Of a DNA stretch of 41,232 nt, positions 23,832-30,480 are shown one piece after another. The notes beneath the pieces are model-generated. The model saw only the letters and a program-made list of their open reading frames with translations. It searched no databases and was not told the origin of the DNA. The position numbers and the translations under genes are program-made. Source of the stretch: Candidatus Binatia bacterium (GTDB taxonomy: Bacteria > Desulfobacterota > Binatia > HRBIN30); the NCBI GenBank assembly GCA_036382395.1, contig DASVHW010000324.1, forward strand, positions 1 to 41,232. The letters run 5' to 3'. The stretch's first letter is position 1, and every line of letters begins with the position of its first letter.

Positions 23832-25025
23832 CTACGCCAGCTGGCGTAGCGCAGCGTCGATGCGGTCCAAGCCGCGTTCGAGATTCTCCATCGAGGTGGC
23901 GTAAGAGATACGAATGTTCTCGGGGGAGCCAAAGTCACTGCCGCCCACCACCGCGACGTGCGCCGATTCGATGAGGTACGCCGCCAGATCGTCGCCGGTC
24001 TTGAGAGCCGTGCCGGCCGCTTCCCGATTGAGGTACGCCGAAACGTTCGGAAAGACGTAGAACGCCCCCTGAGGCTTCGTGCAGCGGATGTTGGGAATGG
24101 CCCGCAAGCGTTCCACCACGAACTCCCCGCGCCGTTCGAATTCGCGAACCATCTGTGCCACCGTATCTTGCGGGCCCGCCAAGGCCTCAACCGCCGCCGC
24201 TTGCGCGATGGACGAGGGATTCGACGTCATTTGCCCCTGCAGGGTGCACATGGCTTTGATCACATGCGCCGGCCCGGCCGTGTAGCCGATGCGCCAGCCC
24301 GTCATGGCGTACGTTTTCGACACCGAGTTGACCACCAGCGTCCGCTCGCGCAACTCCGGCCGCAGGTGGAGAACGTGCGTGCGGCGGAACCCCCCGTACA
24401 CCATCATTTCATAGACATCGTCTGAAATGACGATCAAATTGTGCCGCGCAATGACGTCAACGAGAGGAGCCAGCTCCGCTTCGGCGTACGCCGCCCCGGT
24501 CGGATTGCTGGGGCTGTTGAGGATGACCGCTCTGGTATGCGCGTTGATTGCGGCTTCCAATGCCTCCGGGGTGAGCCTGAACCCGTTCTCTTCGGTGGTG
24601 CGGACGATCCGTGGCGCGGCCCCCGCCAGCACCAGCATGTCCGTGTAGCTGACCCAGTAGGGAGCCGGGACGATGACTTCGTCGCCGGGGCCGAAGAGCG
24701 CCTGAAACGCCACGAAGAGAGAGTGCTTGCCCCCGCAGCTCGCCAGCACTTCGCGCTTGTCGTACACGAGGCCATTGTCACGTCGTAACTTGGTGACGAT
24801 GGCCGACTTGAGCGCGTCGGTGCCGCCCACCGGGGTGTACTTGGTTGCCCCGCAGCGCATCGCTTCAACCGCAGCGTTCTTAATGGGCTCCGGGGTGTCG
24901 AAGTCCGGCTCACCGGCACCGAAGTCGATGAGATCGGTCCCCTGCGCGCGCAGCGTCGTTGCCCGCTCCGCAACGGCCATGGTGGCCGAGGGCTTGATCA
25001 GACTCACTCTGCTGCTCAATTTCAT
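23832..25025 (-). CDS. Pyridoxal phosphate-dependent aminotransferase (aspartate aminotransferase-like)
   Basis: Class I/II aminotransferase of 397 residues. The cofactor lysine is Lys237 in SVSKTYAMTGWRIGY; SNPTG (173-177) and SDDVYE (201-206) supply the PLP-binding Asn, Asp and Tyr. The overall pattern (GEPDFDTP, KYTPVGG) matches subgroup Ib aspartate/prephenate aminotransferases. It acts in the cytoplasm, probably transferring amino groups between aspartate or an aromatic precursor and 2-oxoglutarate. It follows the rsmD-coaD frame by 78 bases on the same strand, a known neighbourhood in Deltaproteobacteria. Confidence 0.92.
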   Translation of the reverse strand: MKLSSRVSLIKPSATMAVAERATTLRAQGTDLIDFGAGEPDFDTPEPIKNAAVEAMRCGATKYTPVGGTDALKSAIVTKLRRDNGLVYDKREVLASCGGKHSLFVAFQALFGPGDEVIVPAPYWVSYTDMLVLAGAAPRIVRTTEENGFRLTPEALEAAINAHTRAVILNSPSNPTGAAYAEAELAPLVDVIARHNLIVISDDVYEMMVYGGFRRTHVLHLRPELRERTLVVNSVSKTYAMTGWRIGYTAGPAHVIKAMCTLQGQMTSNPSSIAQAAAVEALAGPQDTVAQMVREFERRGEFVVERLRAIPNIRCTKPQGAFYVFPNVSAYLNREAAGTALKTGDDLAAYLIESAHVAVVGGSDFGSPENIRISYATSMENLERGLDRIDAALRQLA

Positions 25026-25103
25026 GGCTCAATCTCTACAAAGCCATACCGACACGCGGCTGGCCATCGGCATGGGTGGGTGCTGCTCCGACAAATGTGA
25101 AGT

Positions 25104-26195
25104 TCAACGTTGCGGCCGGATTTTCTTCAAGAGACGGTGGTAGACAGCATCCGGGACCAATCCCCGCACCTCGCCGCCCAAGCTCGCGACCTCTTTGACC
25201 AGCCGGGATGCTGTATAGAAGTGGGTCTCCCCCGCGGCCATGAAAAACGTTTCGATGTGCGGCTTGAGGTGGCGATTCATCATCGCCATCTGAAACTCGT
25301 ACTCGAAGTCAGACACTGCCCGCAGACCGCGGATGATGGCACGTGCGCCCACTCTTTCGCAGTAGTCGACGAGCAGCCCAGTGAAGCTGTCGGCGGTGGC
25401 CCGAGGAGCCGGATCAGCGAGTGCCTCCCGGATCATGGCTACGCGCTCTTCCGCGCTGAACAGGGCGCGGTCCTTGTGCGGATCGCTGGTACCGCCTGCA
25501 ACCGCAACGATGATCTGATCGAACACTTCGAGGGCTCGGCAAACGACATCGAGGTGACCGTTGGTGAACGGATCAAACGATCCCGCGTACACCGCACGGC
25601 GGGCAGGTTCCACATTGCTTGGTTTGTTGGGCATACCTTCTTCTGCCACGTACAGCGCGAGGCTTGTATTTCCATAGCGCCGACTCTGGGTCAATCGCAA
25701 TGGCCCGCAGGCTGGTGGCAGGGGCTCGGTCACCTGCTGTTCGGCAACCAGCCAGGCACCCGGTCGCAGCAACCCGTGCTCAACCACCAGCGAGAGGGTG
25801 CGCTCGGGCAACCCTTGTCCGTAGGACGGATCGAGCAGAATGCCATCAAAGCAGGCACCTTCCCGCCCGAGCTGCGCCAGGGCGCGGCCCACGGCGATCG
25901 GCAGCACACGGCAGCGCTCCTCGAAGCCGCACAGCCGCACGTTCTCGCGTAGGACCTGCAGCGACGCGGGCGCTTGCTCGACAAAGGTGACAGCAGCGGC
26001 ACCGCGGCTGAGTGCCTCGATGCCCAGAGCGCCCGTGCCGGCAAACAAGTCCAGCACCTGCGCCGATTCCAACGTGAAGCGGCTTTCCAGAATGTTGAAG
26101 AGCGCTCCCTTGACCTTGTCAGCCGTCGGCCGGAGCGCCATGCCACGTCCGGCACGCAGTCGGCGCCCTTTCGCCGTACCGGCAATGACACGCAT
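25104..26195 (-). CDS. rsmD-coaD: RsmD-CoaD in one reading frame: 16S rRNA methyltransferase plus phosphopantetheine adenylyltransferase
   Basis: One frame of 363 codons without a stop encodes two usually separate proteins. Residues 1-187 are RsmD (16S rRNA m2G966 methyltransferase): MRVIAGTAKGRRL, the SAM motif VLDLFAGTGALGIEALSRGA, and a catalytic motif that reads DPSY instead of DPPY/F. CoaD, the fourth step of coenzyme A synthesis, begins at an internal ATG (25634): VYAGSFDPFTNGHLD with the T-x-G-H nucleotidyl-transfer motif, then AIIRGLRAVSDFEYEF. An AAGAAGG directly before the internal ATG could allow separate initiation, so a fusion protein, separate CoaD, or both may be made. The frame also extends upstream to 26288. 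Confidence 0.92.
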   Translation of the reverse strand: MRVIAGTAKGRRLRAGRGMALRPTADKVKGALFNILESRFTLESAQVLDLFAGTGALGIEALSRGAAAVTFVEQAPASLQVLRENVRLCGFEERCRVLPIAVGRALAQLGREGACFDGILLDPSYGQGLPERTLSLVVEHGLLRPGAWLVAEQQVTEPLPPACGPLRLTQSRRYGNTSLALYVAEEGMPNKPSNVEPARRAVYAGSFDPFTNGHLDVVCRALEVFDQIIVAVAGGTSDPHKDRALFSAEERVAMIREALADPAPRATADSFTGLLVDYCERVGARAIIRGLRAVSDFEYEFQMAMMNRHLKPHIETFFMAAGETHFYTASRLVKEVASLGGEVRGLVPDAVYHRLLKKIRPQR

Positions 26196-26350
26196 GGCTA
26201 GCCAATAGTGAATCGCAACAACCATGGCAACGCCGGCAGCGCCCTGCATGCAGGCTCCCCAGCGCCGGGCAACACAGCGCCGCGGCAACCCTTGTGTCCC
26301 CCCCTGGCGGCGGCTAAAAGAAGGCGACGCGCATTTCCGAAGGAGGCTCT

Positions 26351-27061
26351 ATGCGACACGTTGCTGCCATGAGTATGCTGGTGCTTCTCGCTGGTTGTGG
26401 AACGAACAGCGAGGACATGAAGAAGTTACAGGACTCGCAGCGCCAGATTCTGGCGAAGCTGGGAGACCTGGAGAAAAAGGTCGAGCAGATCTCAGCCAAA
26501 CCCGCAGCACCGCAAGCGCCTCAGATCGACCCGAACAAAGTCTACAACATCCCGGCGGGGAACTCTCCCTTCAAAGGCCCGGCCGATGCTCCGGTGACCC
26601 TGGCGTTGTTCTCCGACTTCCAGTGCCCTTTCTGCTCCCAGATTCCCGGTTTGGTGGATCAACTCCTGAAAGCGTATCCGAAAGAGGTCAAGTTCGTGTA
26701 TAAGGAGTTCCCGCTCGTCACCATCCACCAAAACGCGATGCCCGCCGCGCGCGCGGCTGTGGCGGCAAGCAAGCAAGGCAAGTTCTGGGAGATGCACGAC
26801 AAACTTTTTGCCAACCAGCGCGCCCTGCAGGCGGACAACCTGAAGCAATACGCGAAGGACATCGGGCTCGACGCTGCCAAGTTCGAGCAAGACCTGGCTT
26901 CGCCCGACGTGCAGAAGGAGATTGACGACGACGTCAGGCTGGCCCAGCAGTCTCAGGTCAGCGGCACGCCGACGCTCTTCCTCAACGGCAAGCGGGTAAC
27001 GAACCGCACCTTCGAGGGCTTGAAGCAAATGGTGGAGGAAGCCCTGAAACAGAAATCGTGA
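26351..27061 (+). CDS. DsbA-family thioredoxin-fold lipoprotein
   Basis: Product of 236 residues. The lipoprotein signal ends in LAGC (Cys16). A coiled-coil-like stretch (about 21-50) and a Pro/Ala linker lead to a DsbA/DsbG-type domain with the redox pair CPFC (Cys92, Cys95) and the cis-proline loop SGTPTLF (Pro207). It should act in the periplasm on disulfides, like BdbD or DsbA-type oxidants with vitamin K epoxide reductase or DsbB partners; no partner is nearby. The start is set by AAGGAGG about 6 bases before the ATG. The gene ends in a heptad repeat. Confidence 0.9.
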   Translation: MRHVAAMSMLVLLAGCGTNSEDMKKLQDSQRQILAKLGDLEKKVEQISAKPAAPQAPQIDPNKVYNIPAGNSPFKGPADAPVTLALFSDFQCPFCSQIPGLVDQLLKAYPKEVKFVYKEFPLVTIHQNAMPAARAAVAASKQGKFWEMHDKLFANQRALQADNLKQYAKDIGLDAAKFEQDLASPDVQKEIDDDVRLAQQSQVSGTPTLFLNGKRVTNRTFEGLKQMVEEALKQKS

Positions 27062-27065
27062 CGTG

Positions 27066-27135
27066 TGATTCGTGACGCGTGACTCGGGAAGAGTCGACGC
27101 CGAATCACGGATTACGCCTCACGAATCACGATCAT
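27066..27135. repeat. Heptad hairpin between convergent genes (copy E, TGATTCG word)
   Basis: The left arm has TGATTCG, TGACGCG and TGACTCG (27066-27086). The right arm has CGAATCA, CGGATTA, CGCCTCA, CGAATCA and CGATCAT (27101-27135). Its last base is the first base of the minus-strand argJ stop codon. The word differs from copies A-D, but the build is the same. Confidence 0.85.
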
Positions 27136-28370
27136 CACGTCCGATAGGCTGAGTTGAAGCGAACGTAATCCAGGCTGAGGTCTGAGGCCATTCGATACGC
27201 CTGGGCCTTGCCTGCGTGGAGGTCCAACGTCAGGGAGAATTCCGCGCGCTGGGTCACCGCAGCGGCACGCCGCTCGACTTCTCCAACGATCTCCCGCCCG
27301 CGGCGGACGACCTGTACATCATCGAGATACACATCCAGCTTCTGCGGATCGAAAACGGCCCCACTGTAGCCGGCAGCGCACACGAGACGGCCGGTGTACG
27401 GGTCACCGCCGAAGAACGCCGTCTTGCACAACGGTGAACGAGCAATGGTGTCCGCCACGCGGGCCGCATCACGGGCGTTGCGGGCGCCCCGGACAGTGAT
27501 ATCGACCACCTTGGTTGCACCCTCGCCGTCTTTGACGATGAGCCGCGCCAGCCGCGTCATGGCCCGTGTCACCGCCTGAGAAAACGCCGGGAAAGCACGC
27601 GAGGCCGGCGTCAGGGCAGCATTCTTTGCCAAGCCGTTTGCCATCAGCACAACGGTGTCATTGGTACTCGTATCCCCGTCGACAACAATCGCATTGAAGG
27701 AGTCCGGCAGCGCCAACTGCAGGGCTCGCCGCAAACCCGCCGCCGACACCGCCGCGTCGGTCAGGACATACGCCAGCAAGGTGGCGTGCCCGCCGGGCGT
27801 TCCGGCTACGGCCATGCGGGGAGCGATCATGCCCGCCCCCTTGGCCATGCCGACGATAGTCACCGTCGTGCCGCCGATCTCAATCGTTTCCGTGGTGAAC
27901 TTCGCAAACGCGTCCGTGGTCATCATGCCTTCGAGCGCATCATGGAAGCCATCCACAGCCAGGCGTTTGCACGCCGCGCGCACGGCACGTTGGACACGAA
28001 CGCGCGGCAGGGGAACACCGATACGGCCGGTTGAAGATGGGATCACCAGGTCTGCCCCGATGCGAAGTTCGCGGCTGACGATGGCGCACATCTCGCGCGC
28101 CACGGCGAGACCCTCACGGCCGGTATAGGCGTTGGCATTGCCGCTGTTCACGACAATCGCCTGCAGGCGGCCGGCGGCCAGGCGTTTGAGGCCGACCTGC
28201 ACCGGTGCGGCCTGCACCCGGTTGGTCGTGAAAGCGGCGGCCGCCGCCGCTGGCACATCGGAACAGATCAGGGCCACGTCACGGGCACCACTTTCCTTCA
28301 GTCCACCGTGGACGCCGGCAAATCGGAAGCCCTGCAGGCGCACAGGCTTTCGTGGCACGCGAACTTTCAT
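27135..28370 (-). CDS. argJ: Bifunctional glutamate N-acetyltransferase/amino-acid acetyltransferase (ArgJ)
   Basis: Arginine synthesis enzyme of 411 residues that transfers acetyl groups from N-acetylornithine to glutamate. The family makes one precursor that cuts itself in front of a catalytic threonine. That Thr197 lies in HATLLAY, downstream of the conserved KGAGMIAP. VNSGNANA and DGDTSTND are also typical. The ATG at 28370 is chosen because GGAGGAGA lies just upstream; the frame extends further to 28421. Whether it is mono- or bifunctional cannot be told from sequence. No other arginine gene is in the window. Confidence 0.93.
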   Translation of the reverse strand: MKVRVPRKPVRLQGFRFAGVHGGLKESGARDVALICSDVPAAAAAAFTTNRVQAAPVQVGLKRLAAGRLQAIVVNSGNANAYTGREGLAVAREMCAIVSRELRIGADLVIPSSTGRIGVPLPRVRVQRAVRAACKRLAVDGFHDALEGMMTTDAFAKFTTETIEIGGTTVTIVGMAKGAGMIAPRMAVAGTPGGHATLLAYVLTDAAVSAAGLRRALQLALPDSFNAIVVDGDTSTNDTVVLMANGLAKNAALTPASRAFPAFSQAVTRAMTRLARLIVKDGEGATKVVDITVRGARNARDAARVADTIARSPLCKTAFFGGDPYTGRLVCAAGYSGAVFDPQKLDVYLDDVQVVRRGREIVGEVERRAAAVTQRAEFSLTLDLHAGKAQAYRMASDLSLDYVRFNSAYRT

Positions 28371-28442
28371 TGTCTCCTCCCGCCGGGGCGCATACCTAAG
28401 CCGAACAGCATCGGCGGTCAAATCGGCTACGCGTGACGCGCC

Positions 28443-28472
28443 TTGCGCCGCGAGCCTCCAATCACATATAGT
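28443..28472 (+). promoter_or_regulatory. Possible sigma-70 promoter of tatA
   Basis: A -35-like TTGCGC (28443-28448) is followed after 18 bases by a good -10 box TATAGT (28467-28472), about 20 bases before the tatA ATG. It lies in the divergent gap with argJ. Confidence 0.4.
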
Positions 28473-28492
28473 TGATGCACGGAGACCCGCGC

Positions 28493-28684
28493 ATGTTTGG
28501 AATGGGCATCGGCGAGTTACTGGTTATTTTGGTGATCATCCTGATCATCTTCGGCGCCGGGAAGCTGCCCGAGATCGGCGAAGGCGTAGGGCGTGGGATC
28601 CGGAACTTCCGCAAGGCCATCAAAACGCCGGATGAAATCGATATCACGCCGAAGAACGACGACGAAACAAAGAATCAAACTTGA
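28493..28684 (+). CDS. tatA: Twin-arginine translocase subunit TatA/TatE
   Basis: Product of 63 residues. A short membrane helix ([20 protein letters not shown]) is followed by an amphipathic helix ([17 protein letters not shown]) and an acidic tail, the TatA/E layout with the FGxxKLPE hinge. It forms the pore of the folded-protein export system. GGAG lies 8-9 bases before the ATG at 28493; upstream TTG/ATG codons (28472, 28475) are less likely. No tatB or tatC is next to it. Its last 10 bases overlap the end of the convergent zinc-ribbon gene. Confidence 0.93.
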   Translation: MFGMGIGELLVILVIILIIFGAGKLPEIGEGVGRGIRNFRKAIKTPDEIDITPKNDDETKNQT

Positions 28685-29658
28685 TGTTGCGCGGCAACGA
28701 CCTGCGCGCTGAACTCCGCGGGCTCTCGGGGCGGGTCCATGAACACGATCACGAACGTTGACGACTCGCCCGGTTCGATCATGAAGCGTTTCGGGGGGCT
28801 GAGCTTCTGCAGGATCGACAGTTCACGCGGCGTAAGGTCCTTGAGCACCTTCGCCGAAATGACGTTGCCACAGTAGATGGTTTTCTCGTCCAGCGCGCGG
28901 CCGTCTCGGCCGTACAACTTCCCGGCAATCTGCACACTATGCAGGGCCACCGGCGCGGTGTTGAGGGCCTTGCCGGTGATCACGAACACGTCCTTGCCGT
29001 CCTTGATGCGCTGGTAGTTGCCCACCACGTCGGACAGCGCCACTTTGCGCCTCAGCAGGCGGTCGTCCCCCAGATGGCCAATTATCGGCAACCGTCCTAT
29101 GAGCCGATCGCACAGGACCGGGCTGGCGAAGAGCGCGCGCGCCAGCAGGCCATAGGAGGCAACGACAATGCCGAGGAAGATGAAGATGGGGGTGATCGTA
29201 CTTGACTCGCGGCGACGCGGTTCCCGGGCGGCAGTACGCCGGCGCGGGGCCCTCTCGACCTCATCCTGTTCCTCATCCTCCTCAATACGAGGGGGAGCCG
29301 TGCGCGTCACCATGGGCGTGTCCGCTTCCTCGGGAACATCATCGGGCAAAGAAAACTCCTCGGACTTCTCTTCCATGCCCAGGGTGTACTTCTCGTCGGG
29401 TTCGGAAACAGTGAGTTCATCGGCCGGGGCCGCCGTTTGCTCTTTCCATGCGGGTTCGTCAAAAGGTAGCGTCAGGTTCTTGTCCGCGGCTGGCGTGGCC
29501 TCCTCAGCAACGGGCGGAGCTGGTGCCGGGCGCTTTTTGGACGTTGGCGCCGGGAAAGTGCGTTGGCACCGCGAACACTTGAGCATCGGGCTCTTGCCGG
29601 TGAAACGGGCCGAATCGATCTCGTAGCTCGTAGAGCAGTATGGGCACTGAACGATCAT
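28675..29658 (-). CDS. Zinc-ribbon membrane protein with C-terminal DUF3426-like domain
   Basis: Protein of 327 residues. The N-terminal MJ0042-type zinc ribbon has Cys5, 8, 28 and 31 ([19 protein letters not shown]). A Pro/acid-rich linker of about 110 residues follows, then one membrane segment (155-177) and an extracytoplasmic beta-rich DUF3426-like domain ([31 protein letters not shown]). This design is common in delta- and betaproteobacteria, and its role is unknown. The start at 29658 places the zinc ribbon at the N-terminus. It is divergent from a glycosyltransferase gene with only 28 bases between starts. Confidence 0.85.
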   Translation of the reverse strand: MIVQCPYCSTSYEIDSARFTGKSPMLKCSRCQRTFPAPTSKKRPAPAPPVAEEATPAADKNLTLPFDEPAWKEQTAAPADELTVSEPDEKYTLGMEEKSEEFSLPDDVPEEADTPMVTRTAPPRIEEDEEQDEVERAPRRRTAAREPRRRESSTITPIFIFLGIVVASYGLLARALFASPVLCDRLIGRLPIIGHLGDDRLLRRKVALSDVVGNYQRIKDGKDVFVITGKALNTAPVALHSVQIAGKLYGRDGRALDEKTIYCGNVISAKVLKDLTPRELSILQKLSPPKRFMIEPGESSTFVIVFMDPPREPAEFSAQVVAAQHQV

Positions 29659-29686
29659 GTCCCGACCAGGGCTGGGGGAAAATTGT

Positions 29687-30430
29687 ATGGCGAACGAATC
29701 AAAAAGCAAAGCTCCAAGCGGCACCGTCCACGAGCTGTCGGTGGTCTTGCCCGCCTTCAATGAAGAAGCCAACGTCGAAAGGGTGGTGCGGAGCTGTGCC
29801 GCCTACCTCGACGCGCACATGCCCGACTACGAGTTGCTGGTCGTCAACGATGGTAGCCGCGACCGTACCGGCGAGATCCTGAATCGGCTGCAAGGGGAGT
29901 TTGTCCGGCTGCGCCCGTTGCACCATGCGCAAAACCAGGGGTACGGCGCCGCGTTGCGCACCGGCTTCGGCGCCGCCACCAAGCGTTTTGTCTTCTACAT
30001 GGATGGCGACGGCCAGTTTGATATCGGCGACCTCGATCACTTGCTGCCTCTGGCGACTGACGAAGATCACATCGTCACCGGTTTTCGCATCGAGCGGCGG
30101 GACCCTTTCATTCGCCGCCTGAACGCCAAGCTGTTTGGTGGCTGGCTGGTGCGGATCATGCTGGGCGTCCGGGTGCGCGACCTCAACTGCGCCTTCAAGC
30201 TCATTCCGAAGAAGGTGCTGGATAATATCATCCTGGAGTCACCGGGGGCCCTCATCAATGCGGAGCTGTACGGGCGTGCCGTGCGGCGGGGATTCGGCAT
30301 CAAAGAAGTCGGGGTACACCATTATCCTCGTTCCGCCGGCGTCCAGACGGGGGCCCATCTCGCGGTGATCATCCGGGCCTTTTATGATCTCTTTCGCCTG
30401 CGCCGGAAGATTCTTGCCGGTGATCAGTGA
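29687..30430 (+). CDS. Family 2 glycosyltransferase (polyprenyl-phosphate sugar synthase-like)
   Basis: Product of 247 residues with a GT-A fold. Features are the N-terminal VVLPAFNEEANV, VVNDGSRDRTGEI, the metal-binding MDGDGQF, and a C-terminal part without membrane segments. The pattern resembles dolichyl-phosphate mannose synthase (DPM1-like) enzymes that load a sugar on a polyprenyl phosphate. The ATG at 29687 has a GGGGGAAAA stretch upstream. Its end and stop lie inside a heptad repeat. A GT-C enzyme next door could use the lipid-linked sugar; this link is inferred from order. Confidence 0.88.
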   Translation: MANESKSKAPSGTVHELSVVLPAFNEEANVERVVRSCAAYLDAHMPDYELLVVNDGSRDRTGEILNRLQGEFVRLRPLHHAQNQGYGAALRTGFGAATKRFVFYMDGDGQFDIGDLDHLLPLATDEDHIVTGFRIERRDPFIRRLNAKLFGGWLVRIMLGVRVRDLNCAFKLIPKKVLDNIILESPGALINAELYGRAVRRGFGIKEVGVHHYPRSAGVQTGAHLAVIIRAFYDLFRLRRKILAGDQ

Positions 30431-30477
30431 TCAGGGTTCAGCAGTTCGCATCGGAGCTGAAGGCTCACAGCTGAACG
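30421..30477. repeat. Heptad hairpin across a stop codon (copy G, GGTTCAG word)
   Basis: TGATCAG twice, GGTTCAG and CAGTTCG (30421-30448) face CTGAAGG, CTCACAG and CTGAACG (30457-30477). The second word contains the stop codon of the GT2 gene. The other end stops 4 bases before the minus-strand GT-C/NHL stop codon. Only some word pairs are complementary. Confidence 0.65.
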
Positions 30478-30480
30478 CTT

